A stretch of DNA of 64,000 nt, from positions 62,001 through 126,000 of the forward strand of contig NZ_WKKF01000002.1 of the NCBI RefSeq assembly GCF_009674765.1. The letters are read 5' to 3'. Under the pieces are notes generated by a model. The model was not told the DNA's origin, made no database searches, and saw only the letters and a program-made list of their open reading frames with translations. Below are positions 36,465-45,054 of the stretch, one piece after another. Numbering within the stretch: the first letter of the stretch is position 1; each line of letters opens with the position of its first letter. The DNA is from Metabacillus idriensis (GTDB lineage Bacteria > Bacillota > Bacilli > Bacillales > Bacillaceae). The position numbers and the translations under genes are program-made.

Positions 36465-39358
36465 CAGATCAAAGGAAGCATACGATTAAAATGATAGCTG
36501 CGGTGCTGCTTATCTTAGCAGTGCCTGCTCTATTCTTTCAATTCATCGGGGACAACCCGCTTGAAATAAAAGAGAAGGCTACAAGAAACATTGCTGTCGT
36601 TAATGAGGACATCGGAATGGAAAAAGCTGAAGGGGAAAATAAGGAAGCTGAACCTGTTCAATTCGGCAAGGAAGTTGCAGCGATTCTTGATAAGGATTCC
36701 CAGTACGACTGGACAATCTTAAGCAGAAGTGCCGCAGTTAACGGGCTGAAGAACGGGCAGTACGACGCTGTCATTTATATTCCTTCCAATTTTTCTGCCA
36801 ACATTTTAACGTATGATGAACAGCAGCCTTCAAAAGCAGAATTTGAATATGTGGTCCAAAATCAGCTGAATGCTGAAAACAGACAAAGAGTGCTTCGTGC
36901 ACTTGAAGACGCTACAGGCCGCGTAAATAAGCAAATGTCTTCGCTTTACTGGAGCTATGTCGCGCAGGACATGGAGAATGTAAGAGAAGAGTTTGACCGC
37001 ATTCTTGAAAAGGAAATTGCCTTTCAAAATGCCATGCTGAATTTCTATAAACCAAGCTCTAAAGATTTGGCAGGGGAATTAAATCAGCAAAAACAAATGC
37101 TTGAGCAGCTTCAAACGACTATGAAACAGGCTGAAGAAGAGTCGCCGGAACGAAAAAACACGGTTCGGCAATTTGAGAAAAGTCTAGCCTCATTTGTCCA
37201 GTATGTTGAAGAATATCAAGCCTATCAGGAAGATCAGCAGCAGCTTCTGACGCTTGCCCAGAAGGAAAGCTTAACGGCTATTCAGAGCGGTACCATGGAA
37301 GCAGATCAAGTACAGAATCAAACGCAGCAGGCCTTTAACGAACGAGGAAGCATGCTTGCATCAAGAATGACGGACATTCAGCAGCAGCTCGACCAGAATC
37401 AGAAAACAGCAGAAAACCTAGGCAGTGTAAGGCTCAGCCAGACAGAACGCCAGGCAAGAGAGCTTGAGACTGTTCATCGTAATTATGTGGACATGTATAT
37501 TATGAAGGATAATCAGGATACACTGAACCGTCTTGAAGGGGAACTTATTCCACTTAGGGAGAGCCTTAAGCAAGGGAACCCAGGTGAGGAACCAGGCAAC
37601 GGAGAGGAAGGCCCGCCTGAAGATGACGGAGATGTCACTGAACCAGAAGCTCCCGGTGAAAATGAAAGTCCTGCTAACATGGAAGAGGAGCGTGCTAACA
37701 TTCTTGCTGTTTCAGAACAGCTGAAAAATCTCAAGGCCATTCTAGAAACGATTCCGGATCCTAAACCAGAGCAAGTAACACAAGCTTTAACTGAATTAGA
37801 AGACATGTCAGGAAAGCTTGTAGCAATCGAAGAATCAATCAAGTCAAAAGAAAATCAGAACTCATGGAAAGGCGAGTATGATAAACTGCTTGCTCTTTAT
37901 GAAAAGCTGACAGAAGAAAATGCAGAACTATTAGAAGAAAATCAGCTTCTAAAAGATGAAAACAGCAAACTGGCAGAAAAGATAAACAAGCTGACAGATA
38001 ATATGAACTCAGGTTCAGCTGCCATCATCGAACAAGAACAAACCATACTTAACTCGCTCAGCCCTGAAAGAAAGCAAAAACTTGAGAGTGTGTTCAGAGG
38101 GCCTATCGGAAATGCTTCAATGAACGATGTGCTGAAATACCATACGATTCTATCTCAGTACGAAGCAGCCGCCAAGCGTATGAATACCTCTTCAGATCCA
38201 GTCAAAGATGCTGTCCTTGCAGATGAAATGCAAAAAACAAAAGTAGAATCAATTCTTTCAATCAATGAAGAAGAACAAGGCGCATGGGACAAGCTGAATC
38301 AAGAGCTGCCGGCAACTGAAGAAGAAATGAAAGAAGTCCAGGCTTCCGCTCTTGCATTCATGGATGAATACAGCAAGGAGCTGGGTGCTCAGCAGGCAGC
38401 TATATTAGAGGATCTTGCTTCAATGGAAGAAAGCGCAAATAACGTACTGAGCCAAGTTCAGGAATCAGAAAATACAGCTTCGAGAATGACGCTTGAAAAC
38501 TCGGACGGTACTGTCCTTGTTGTCAATCAGCAAAATATCGGCCAGGAATTAGTCATGATTACAGACTTGATGAATTCGCTTGGAGAAAGACAGGAGACGG
38601 TTGTAAGCAGTACAGATGTCCTCCAGCAAAAAGTGAATGAAGTTCAATCTGCAGCAGACGTTTTAAATGATAAATGGGCAACAAATGTAGCTTCAACACA
38701 GCTTGTCAGAGATGACGTCTTCAGTATACTCGGCAATACGTTTGTAGACGGACAGAACAACGGGTATGTTTATGAACATCTTGCCAATCCGCTGCAAATA
38801 AGCGGAGAAGCACCGGCTGCTCAGGCTAAAGCGGTTCCGCCGGTCGTGATTCTTGTCATCATCCTGATCAGCAGCTTGCTGATCGGATTCTTCAGTCATT
38901 ATTTCAAAGCAGCACCGTTATTAGTGAGAGGCTCTATGTTTGGTCTATTAAACTTAATTGTGGGGCTCATCATCAGCGTGTTCGGGTTAAATATATACAC
39001 CCTCACAGATGAACGTGCGATTCAATGGTCAATCTTTACTGTGCTTCTGTTATTTGCTGCATCAACTATCGTAAGAGTTTCGTTCTTGCTCGGCAATTTC
39101 GCAGGCTGGCTTGCAAGTGTAGGTCTCGTTGCCTTCTTTGTCAGTCCGCTGCTTGCTTTAGCCGCGCCAAACTTCACATACGAAGATCCGATGTCCAAGG
39201 TGTACATCTCGATTCAGTATGATGCAAATAACTTATTTACTCAGGGAGTGATTGTGCTGATCGGCATTATCCTTGTTCTGACTATCCTGCCGTTTGTTGT
39301 GAATGCTCTTAAAAACTCAAACGAAAAGGCCAATCATGAACATGCCCATGAAGCTTAA
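36461..39358 (+). CDS. yueB: type VII secretion membrane protein YueB/EsaA
   Basis: A 965-residue protein with one N-terminal membrane span (about 11-30), a very long extracellular domain (about 31-785) rich in coiled coil and holding a Pro/Glu/Gly-rich linker near residue 370-410, and six C-terminal membrane spans from about 791. This is the EsaA/YueB layout; in B. subtilis YueB is also the receptor of phage SPP1. It is somewhat shorter than the B. subtilis protein as I recall it, with the difference in the external part that phages would contact. ATG 36461 overlaps the yukBA stop (ATGA). Confidence 0.93.
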   Translation: MTDQRKHTIKMIAAVLLILAVPALFFQFIGDNPLEIKEKATRNIAVVNEDIGMEKAEGENKEAEPVQFGKEVAAILDKDSQYDWTILSRSAAVNGLKNGQYDAVIYIPSNFSANILTYDEQQPSKAEFEYVVQNQLNAENRQRVLRALEDATGRVNKQMSSLYWSYVAQDMENVREEFDRILEKEIAFQNAMLNFYKPSSKDLAGELNQQKQMLEQLQTTMKQAEEESPERKNTVRQFEKSLASFVQYVEEYQAYQEDQQQLLTLAQKESLTAIQSGTMEADQVQNQTQQAFNERGSMLASRMTDIQQQLDQNQKTAENLGSVRLSQTERQARELETVHRNYVDMYIMKDNQDTLNRLEGELIPLRESLKQGNPGEEPGNGEEGPPEDDGDVTEPEAPGENESPANMEEERANILAVSEQLKNLKAILETIPDPKPEQVTQALTELEDMSGKLVAIEESIKSKENQNSWKGEYDKLLALYEKLTEENAELLEENQLLKDENSKLAEKINKLTDNMNSGSAAIIEQEQTILNSLSPERKQKLESVFRGPIGNASMNDVLKYHTILSQYEAAAKRMNTSSDPVKDAVLADEMQKTKVESILSINEEEQGAWDKLNQELPATEEEMKEVQASALAFMDEYSKELGAQQAAILEDLASMEESANNVLSQVQESENTASRMTLENSDGTVLVVNQQNIGQELVMITDLMNSLGERQETVVSSTDVLQQKVNEVQSAADVLNDKWATNVASTQLVRDDVFSILGNTFVDGQNNGYVYEHLANPLQISGEAPAAQAKAVPPVVILVIILISSLLIGFFSHYFKAAPLLVRGSMFGLLNLIVGLIISVFGLNIYTLTDERAIQWSIFTVLLLFAASTIVRVSFLLGNFAGWLASVGLVAFFVSPLLALAAPNFTYEDPMSKVYISIQYDANNLFTQGVIVLIGIILVLTILPFVVNALKNSNEKANHEHAHEA

Positions 39359-39839
39359 AACAGTCATATCGTTCTCGTTATTACTGTTCATTATTGTTTT
39401 TACAAGCGGGATGCGGGGAAATGCAGAGACAGAAACAAACCTTGAGGAGCTGGATCCCAATGTCTATGAGGAAAAAGAGCTTAAGGAAAACACGGAATAT
39501 CTGCATGAGGAATCACTGTTTGAAAAAAGAACCACCATACCGGAGGAGCAAAAAGATCTGACCTTTGAAAAGCCGTCCAGGGAGGAAAAGGACGATCTGC
39601 AGGAACAGCTCTTCACTGATTACACGAAAGAGAAAAACACGATTAAATCCAAAGCTGAACAACTGGATTTATTCTCAAGCAGTGCAGAACCATCAATGAG
39701 TATGACAGAAACGGTAAATTCTGATACAACCCAAAACTCCGGCTTAATGATGACGTATATTCTCCTGATTGCCATTGGCGTCATCCTGATGCTCGGACTT
39801 TTGATTCCAAAGATGACACAAAGTAAAAAAACAAACTAA
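39336..39839 (+). CDS. yueC: type VII secretion protein YueC/EssA
   Basis: A 167-residue protein with an N-terminal hydrophobic segment (about 9-27), a charged external stretch and a C-terminal membrane span (about 139-158) before a lysine-rich tail. Size, topology and position after yueB identify it as the EssA subunit. AAGG six bases before ATG 39336 sets the start, which overlaps yueB by 23 bases; the open frame extends 11 codons further up. Last gene of the operon; a terminator follows eight bases later. Confidence 0.88.
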   Translation: MNMPMKLKTVISFSLLLFIIVFTSGMRGNAETETNLEELDPNVYEEKELKENTEYLHEESLFEKRTTIPEEQKDLTFEKPSREEKDDLQEQLFTDYTKEKNTIKSKAEQLDLFSSSAEPSMSMTETVNSDTTQNSGLMMTYILLIAIGVILMLGLLIPKMTQSKKTN

Positions 39840-39846
39840 GAGATTG

Positions 39847-39876
39847 AGGCAGCTTTTTATAAGCTGTCTTTTTTTC
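39847..39876 (+). terminator. terminator of the type VII secretion operon
   Basis: AGGCAGCTT (39847-39855) and AAGCTGTCT (39861-39869) pair with one G-U, followed by T7. Confidence 0.88.
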
Positions 39877-40035
39877 GCGTTTATATGTCTAGGCACGCGC
39901 TTGGCGATTTTCGCAAAAAGACCCTTTCACTGCTTGTTGTATTAACTATTCCCTTACTTATTTTGGCTGTAGAGCAAAAAACATCCTTCGTGCTATGATG
40001 AAAGAAATCTTTGAATATGAAAGTGAAACGATCCT

Positions 40036-40725
40036 ATGAGAATAAATAAATATATAAGTGAAACAGGCTATTGCTCAAGGCGGGAAACCGACCGTCTTAT
40101 TGCTGAATGCCGAATTACAATTAATGGAGTCACCTGTGAGGCGGGCGACACAGTTACTGAAGGAGATATCGTTTTAATTGACGGCACTCCTATCCCGTCT
40201 AAAGCCATGCCCGTTTATCTGGCTTTAAATAAACCAGTGGGTATTACTTGTACGGCAGCAAAGGATGTAAAAGGAAATATCATCGATTTTATGACTTTCC
40301 CTGAACGGATCTTTCCTGTCGGCCGGCTGGATAAAGCGTCAGAAGGGTTAATTTTGCTCACAAATGATGGAACGATCGTAAATAAAATCATGCGGTCTGA
40401 ACATGGCCATGAAAAAGAATATCTCGTCAAAGTAGATAAGTCATTTGACGATGACTTTATTCTTGGAATGTCAGAGGGGGTAGAAATACTCGGAGTGACA
40501 ACTAAACCGTGTACAGTTGAGAAGATCAGTGATTCTGAATTCCGCATCATTCTTACACAGGGACTTAATCGTCAGATCCGCAGAATGTGCAAGGTGTTCG
40601 GCTATAGGGTGGAGAGGCTTGAAAGAAAGCGAATCATGAATCTGTCTGTAGAAGGTTTAAACAGCGGAGAGTGGCGCGAGTTAACATCGGGTGAGATCGA
40701 AGAGCTGATGAGCAGACTTGTTTAA
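40036..40725 (+). CDS. RsuA/RluB-family pseudouridine synthase (RluF-like)
   Basis: A 229-residue enzyme that isomerises uridine in ribosomal RNA. An S4 RNA-binding domain (MRINKYISETGYCSRRETDRLI) occupies the first 60 residues; the catalytic Asp lies in the motif GRLDKASEGLILLTNDG, and GLNRQIRRMCKVFGYRV follows near the C-terminus. The length and motifs fit the RluF (23S rRNA) subgroup. The ribosome binding site is weak (GAAAGTGAAA). Monocistronic, with a good terminator. Confidence 0.87.
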   Translation: MRINKYISETGYCSRRETDRLIAECRITINGVTCEAGDTVTEGDIVLIDGTPIPSKAMPVYLALNKPVGITCTAAKDVKGNIIDFMTFPERIFPVGRLDKASEGLILLTNDGTIVNKIMRSEHGHEKEYLVKVDKSFDDDFILGMSEGVEILGVTTKPCTVEKISDSEFRIILTQGLNRQIRRMCKVFGYRVERLERKRIMNLSVEGLNSGEWRELTSGEIEELMSRLV

Positions 40726-40731
40726 AGAAAA

Positions 40732-40769
40732 AACCGCGGGACACATCACATGTGCACCGCGGTTCTTTT
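40732..40769. terminator. bidirectional terminator
   Basis: AACCGCGG (40732-40739) and CCGCGGTT (40757-40764), with inner pairing ACACAT/ATGTG, and A/T tracts on both sides. It serves the pseudouridine synthase gene and the convergent hypothetical gene. Confidence 0.85.
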
Positions 40770-40770
40770 A

Positions 40771-41229
40771 TTACGCTTTGAAGCCTTCTTCATGCAAGTA
40801 ATTTGCAGCTTCTTTATAAGTGGTAAATGTGCCATCAAGGTTTAATCCGGCATACACATTCCACATATCATCTTCTTGGATCAAAATAAGAGTCTGTCCA
40901 TCCTCATTTGTCCATTTTTCTTCTTCAAATTCTTCTGCTTGTTCATCTTCCTGCACAGAAAGCGAATGAATGGATTTTTTGATGATGCTGCGTAATTCTT
41001 CTTCCGAGAAATCACGGATGTTAACCATGCCTTTATCATTCGCGGCATATCCTTTTACATGTTCAGCATATACGAATCCATTTCCATTTGGATGAAGATG
41101 ATAGACCACATTTTTCTTATCGTAAATGCTATCCTCAAACTGAAAGTTGATTCTTCCAAGGGAAACGTTCTTTCTTTGCAATTCGTTAAATGTTTCAATA
41201 ACAGCAAGCTTTTGTTCAAAAGTAAGCAT
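40771..41229 (-). CDS. hypothetical protein, 152 residues
   Basis: GGAGG before ATG 41229 and a terminator at the other end support a real single-gene unit. The protein is soluble and acidic in the middle (residues about 95-110 are mostly Glu/Asp), with a C-terminal segment MWNVYAGLNLDGTFTTYKEA that looks like a small beta-sheet domain. I do not recognise the family and assign no function. Confidence 0.75.
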   Translation of the reverse strand: MLTFEQKLAVIETFNELQRKNVSLGRINFQFEDSIYDKKNVVYHLHPNGNGFVYAEHVKGYAANDKGMVNIRDFSEEELRSIIKKSIHSLSVQEDEQAEEFEEEKWTNEDGQTLILIQEDDMWNVYAGLNLDGTFTTYKEAANYLHEEGFKA

Positions 41230-41447
41230 ATTTTTCCTCCGATAATCGATTCAATTTGCTTATTATATCACAAGGAGATGAAAACCATTTATTTGACTGG
41301 AATGACCGAAGAAAATCATATACGTTTAAAAGAATGAACATAAGAACTTATAGAGGTCAAAGGAAAAGTAATCGAGGAAGTAAAGCAATATTAGGCGGCC
41401 ATTTCTGATAAACTAAATGCATAAAACAGCATGAGAGGAATGTTCAA

Positions 41448-42413
41448 ATGAGAGCACTTGTATTCAATCAATTCGGCGGACCTGAAGTATTGACTTCAGC
41501 AGAGCTTGAAAAGCCTGTTCCGGGGCCGAACGAAGTTATAATCAGCATAAAAGCAGTAGGGCTGAATTTTGCGGATGTGTACCGCCGAAAAGGAAACTAT
41601 CACTTAGAGGGAGAGCCTCCGTACATACTTGGATATGAGGGAGCAGGAATTGTTGAAGAAACCGGCAGTGAAGTACGCGGCATTAAACCAGGTGACCGGG
41701 TTGGGTTTGCAGATGTTCCTCATTCAAATGCAGAGTTTACTGCAGCGCCCGTTGAAAAGGTGATTCCGCTGCCAGATGAGATTTCATTTGAAACAGCAGC
41801 TTCAGTGCTTCTGCAGGGGCTGACATCTCACTATCTGACGTCTGACAGCTACAAGATTAAAGCGGGTGATACGGCTATCGTTCACGCTGCAGCCGGCGGT
41901 GTAGGCCAGTTGCTCGTTCAGATCATTCGCCTTTTGGGCGGCAGAGTCATCGCGCTTGTCTCTACTCATGAAAAAGCAAACATTGCTAAAGCAGCAGGTG
42001 CAGAAGAAGCATTTGTTTATACAGAAGACTGGAAGCAGAAGGTCCTTGAGGTGAACGCAGGAAAAGGAGCAGATGTTGTTTATGAATCTGTAGGTTCAAC
42101 GCTTATGGACAGCTTTGATGCAACCCGCATTGGCGGAACTGTCGTATTCTACGGTATGGCAGGAGGAGATCCTGTACATATTGACCCGAGAATGCTGATG
42201 GATACTTCAAAAACGCTGACTGGCGGTGATCTTTGGAATGTACTTACGTCCAGAGAAGAACGCATCTCAAGATCGAGTAAGCTATTCGGCTGGATTAAAG
42301 AAGGCTCACTGCGGATCGCTGAACCTGCCCGCTTTGCTTTAGAAGATGGAGCAAAAGCGCACCGTTATCTTGAGAGCAGAAAAAGCACGGGGAAAATTGT
42401 GCTAATTCCATAA
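41448..42413 (+). CDS. zinc-independent quinone oxidoreductase (MDR family)
   Basis: A 321-residue medium-chain dehydrogenase/reductase of the NADPH:quinone reductase (zeta-crystallin) type. The GroES-like domain starts MRALVFNQFGGPEVL; the nucleotide-binding motif is AAAGGVGQLLVQ near residue 147-158. No structural zinc cysteines are present, which fits the quinone reductase branch. GAGAGG precedes ATG 41448. Monocistronic with its own terminator; the physiological quinone or enone substrate is unknown. Confidence 0.9.
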   Translation: MRALVFNQFGGPEVLTSAELEKPVPGPNEVIISIKAVGLNFADVYRRKGNYHLEGEPPYILGYEGAGIVEETGSEVRGIKPGDRVGFADVPHSNAEFTAAPVEKVIPLPDEISFETAASVLLQGLTSHYLTSDSYKIKAGDTAIVHAAAGGVGQLLVQIIRLLGGRVIALVSTHEKANIAKAAGAEEAFVYTEDWKQKVLEVNAGKGADVVYESVGSTLMDSFDATRIGGTVVFYGMAGGDPVHIDPRMLMDTSKTLTGGDLWNVLTSREERISRSSKLFGWIKEGSLRIAEPARFALEDGAKAHRYLESRKSTGKIVLIP

Positions 42414-42418
42414 GGAGG

Positions 42419-42448
42419 AGGCTGCATTTTTCAGCAGCCTTTTTTTTC
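42419..42448 (+). terminator. terminator of the quinone oxidoreductase gene
   Basis: AGGCTGC (42419-42425) and GCAGCCT (42434-42440), followed by T7. Confidence 0.85.
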
Positions 42449-43328
42449 ATCTGTCATTCCATAAACAGGCGCTTCCGCTTTTCTTATTGTCCAGATCCAC
42501 TTCTTTTTCGCTCCATTCCCACAGTTTAGAGGCAAGCTCCATATTTCTGGCGCGCTCAGACGGAAGCTCTATTTTTCTTTTATAAAATTATTGTCCGGTT
42601 ACCTGATTTACTTCAGGACTTTCTGATAAGTAAATAGCTGTTTGTGCTCCTTGTTCAGGAGTCAGAAAGAAGGGTTTTAAAAGAGTATAAACACCTTTTC
42701 CAAATCCTGTCTGGCGATTAACACCCAAACTTGTTGCTACTGCCCCGGGGTGAAGTGCGTTAACCGTTACTTCTGTACCCTGCAGTTTCTTTGCACGTTC
42801 CGCGGTAAATAAAAGATTGGAGAGCTTCGATTGAGAGTAGCCCTTCCAAACTGTAAAACCTTTAGTCAAATAAGGGTCATCAAAATGAATGTTTCCGATT
42901 TTATGGGCACCGGATGATACGTTGATGATACGGCCCTGCGGTGATTTTTTTAATGCAGGGAGCAACAGCCGGGTCAAAAGAAAATGACCAAGATGGTTCA
43001 CGCCCATCATGCTTTCAAATCCATCTTCCGTTTGCTCCCGTTTTATCGTCACAACACCGGCATTATTGATTAATACGTCCAAAGAATGGTTTTTATCATC
43101 ATACTGCCTTGCAAATTCCCTTATGCTTAAAAGAGATCCAAGATCACACCTCATAAGCTCAATCGCATTCGATTTGCTTTCCCTTTTCGCCTGATCAAGT
43201 GCTGCCTGTCCTCGTTCTAGACTCCTGCAGGCCATGATGACATGAGCTCCCTTCTTAGCCATCTCAATTGCAGCAGCAAGCCCCATACCTGAATTTGCAC
43301 CTGTAATGATCACTTTTTTATCTTTCAA
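42447..43328 (-). pseudogene. short-chain dehydrogenase with nonsense codon
   Basis: From ATG 43328 the frame encodes a classical SDR: TGANSGMG cofactor motif, NNAGV, catalytic Ser in INVSSGAHK and YSQSK. It stops at TAA 42588-42590 after 246 residues, in VTGQ. Reading on in the same frame gives FYKRKIELPSERARN and ASKLWEWSEKE, which is the normal C-terminal helix of retinol-dehydrogenase-like SDRs, up to TGA at 42447. One substitution from a tyrosine codon would restore a protein of about 293 residues. The truncated 246-residue product may still fold, but lacks the substrate-lid helix. The last codons are made of dispersed repeat. Confidence 0.82.
42463..42487. repeat. dispersed repeat, copy C (right-end fragment)
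   Basis: About 25 bases, from AAACAGGCGCTTCCGC to the CTT that follows, match the right end of copies A and B with one or two changes. The rest of the element is missing. Read on the minus strand it forms the last codons of the broken SDR gene. Confidence 0.65.
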
Positions 43329-43481
43329 ACTGTCCTCTCCTTATTGTTTTCCTCAGATGCTGTTATTTTACGCTCAGATGCCTCTGTAAGCTTTCATTTC
43401 GTGAGGGCTATAGGGAAACCTGATTATCCATAGATCGGCGTATTTAGCCCTATTCTGAAACATTCTGATGAACGGCCGTAT

Positions 43482-44378
43482 TTATGCTTCGAATATGTGA
43501 AATTTAAGGCCGAACGGATCCGTCACCATGACGCTTTTTTCACTTATTTCCTCAGTTACTGTACAGCCTGCTTGCAGCAAAGAAGCTTTAGCTTCTGAAA
43601 AAGAATCAACGGCAAATTCAAAAAAGACACCATCAGGCCTTTTGTTTTCGACATAAAAAAAGTTCCCATTCATGCTGAATTTTGTTTCTGATTCATTTGA
43701 GAACTGGGCGGTCATGCCGATTACTGTTTCATAAAATGCAATGGCTTTTTCATAATTTCCCGCAGCAAAAGCAATATTGCCGGTTAATTGAAACGGGGTA
43801 TGTTCATTCATTTTTTTAGATGGACGATAGGACTCTGATCCGGATGGGAGAAGATCAAACAGATGCCAGACAGAACAAAAATCATCGCCAGGTCCAAAAG
43901 GAGCCTGTGAAACATGATAAATGGCCCCATCAGCCTCTTTTTTGAAGGTTGAGACACCTGGATAATAAAGTCCGTCTTTTTCAAAACCGAAATCTTGTTT
44001 AAAAGCAGTGCCAGAAGTGGAAACGATAGGGAATTGCCATCTTCTTTCAGCGGCGAATGCATCTTGTATATGAGGTTCATCAGGTGTGGAAAGAACAAAA
44101 GCAGATTTTTTTGCGATATGGTGATAGACGCCATTAAACCCGTCTGCCCACATCGTACAGTAAGAACAGTTTTTCCCCATGTTGTGGACTATGATAAGCT
44201 CATCTTTCTCTTTAAAAAGCTCACTTAATGTGACAGAATGTCCATTAGAAGACGTAAACACATAATTTTCCGCCTTTTTCACCGTCTCTTTTTTCCTGAG
44301 TGCTGCAAGCAGCTGTTTTTTTTCAAGCAGCTCTTTTTCTAGAGAAGAAATCTCTTCCACTAACGTATTTTGATTCAT
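43482..44378 (-). CDS. DUF899 thioredoxin-like protein fused to a VOC domain
   Basis: A 298-residue two-domain protein. An N-terminal coiled-coil stretch (about 5-30) leads into a DUF899, thioredoxin-fold domain with CSYC in HNMGKNCSYCTMW (about residues 70-90), up to about residue 185. The C-terminal part (about 193-298) is a glyoxalase/bleomycin-resistance (VOC) domain ending DPFGLKFHIFEA. ATG 44384 directly abuts AAAGGAGGT, so ATG 44378, six bases on, is the likelier start. The biochemical role is unknown; the fusion suggests a redox-linked small-molecule enzyme. Confidence 0.82.
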   Translation of the reverse strand: MNQNTLVEEISSLEKELLEKKQLLAALRKKETVKKAENYVFTSSNGHSVTLSELFKEKDELIIVHNMGKNCSYCTMWADGFNGVYHHIAKKSAFVLSTPDEPHIQDAFAAERRWQFPIVSTSGTAFKQDFGFEKDGLYYPGVSTFKKEADGAIYHVSQAPFGPGDDFCSVWHLFDLLPSGSESYRPSKKMNEHTPFQLTGNIAFAAGNYEKAIAFYETVIGMTAQFSNESETKFSMNGNFFYVENKRPDGVFFEFAVDSFSEAKASLLQAGCTVTEEISEKSVMVTDPFGLKFHIFEA

Positions 44379-44474
44379 TTCCATACCTCCTTTGCTATCT
44401 AACGTAGATACTTCGGGCGGTAAGGGTCTTTATCCTTTAAATAAATGCTTTTTTAAGAAAGGAGTGTGCGTTTA

Positions 44475-44789
44475 ATGACCGTTAAAGGAGTGGCACTTGA
44501 TGCAAATACAAGATGCCGTCACTATGGAACTGACAAAGATATTATTGCAATTAAATTTAAGTGCTGTGAGACATTTTATGCCTGCTATGAATGCCATGAG
44601 CAGCTTGCGGATCACAGTCCGGAAGTATGGGATAAATCAGAGCGGGATATGCCTGCCGTGCTTTGCGGTTCTTGCCGCCATGTACTGACGATTCAAGAAT
44701 ATATGGACAGCGGCAACTGCTGTCCGAAGTGCGGTTCTGTCTTCAATCCGGGCTGTAAAACACATTACCACTTGTACTTCCGTTCTTAA
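44475..44789 (+). CDS. CHY zinc-finger protein
   Basis: A 104-residue protein with many Cys/His: CRHY near residue 14, then CCETFYACYECHEQ, then CGSCR and CCPKCG, and a final CKTHYHLYF. This is the CHY zinc-finger pattern also found in Hot13-like proteins; several zinc ions are likely bound. The function in bacteria is not established. The frame opens at GTG 44466, but GGAG at 44461-44464 is better placed for ATG 44475. A pyrimidine/purine hairpin and a 34-residue ORF follow. Confidence 0.88.
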   Translation: MTVKGVALDANTRCRHYGTDKDIIAIKFKCCETFYACYECHEQLADHSPEVWDKSERDMPAVLCGSCRHVLTIQEYMDSGNCCPKCGSVFNPGCKTHYHLYFRS

Positions 44790-44800
44790 AACGTTTAGTA

Positions 44801-44832
44801 TTCTTTCTTTTTGGGAAAATAAAAAGAAAGAA
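44801..44832 (+). promoter_or_regulatory. perfect 12-bp hairpin in the leader of a small ORF
   Basis: TTCTTTCTTTTT (44801-44812) and AAAAAGAAAGAA (44821-44832) around GGGAAAAT. It lacks a T tract on the plus strand, so it is a poor terminator there; it could shape the leader of the next ORF. Confidence 0.5.
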
Positions 44833-44849
44833 AAGAGGAGGAGTTTACA

Positions 44850-44954
44850 GTGAAAAAACTGATTCGAAAAGCGATAAAATATGCTCCAATCGTCTATCCT
44901 ATTGTAAAGAAGATGCTTAATAAGCGAAAAAGCGGCGGACGTACAACTTATTAA
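44850..44954 (+). CDS. 34-residue cationic small protein
   Basis: GTG 44850 is preceded by AGGAGGAG at optimal distance and the frame is followed ten bases later by a clean terminator, so translation is credible. The product starts MKKLIRKAIKYAPIVYPIVK and continues with Lys/Arg-rich sequence to GGRTTY: about ten basic residues, amphipathic in the middle, no acidic residue. I do not recognise a family. It could be a membrane- or RNA-binding small protein, or a peptide of unknown role. Confidence 0.6.
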   Translation: MKKLIRKAIKYAPIVYPIVKKMLNKRKSGGRTTY

Positions 44955-44963
44955 TAAATGTTA

Positions 44964-44995
44964 GATCGCAGCTTAAAAGGCTGCGGTCTTTTTTT
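44964..44995 (+). terminator. terminator of the 34-residue ORF
   Basis: GATCGCAGC (44964-44972) and GCTGCGGTC (44980-44988), one G-U pair, followed by T7. Confidence 0.9.
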
Positions 44996-45010
44996 GTCGT
45001 GTTTTTTCAC

Positions 45011-45042
45011 AAAAAAACACCTGCTGAATGTCAGCAGGTGTT
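45011..45042 (-). terminator. terminator of the GlsB-family gene
   Basis: AACACCTGCTGA and TCAGCAGGTGTT form a 12-bp stem; on the minus strand it is followed by a T tract. Confidence 0.9.
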
Positions 45043-45054
45043 CCGTTCTATTGA

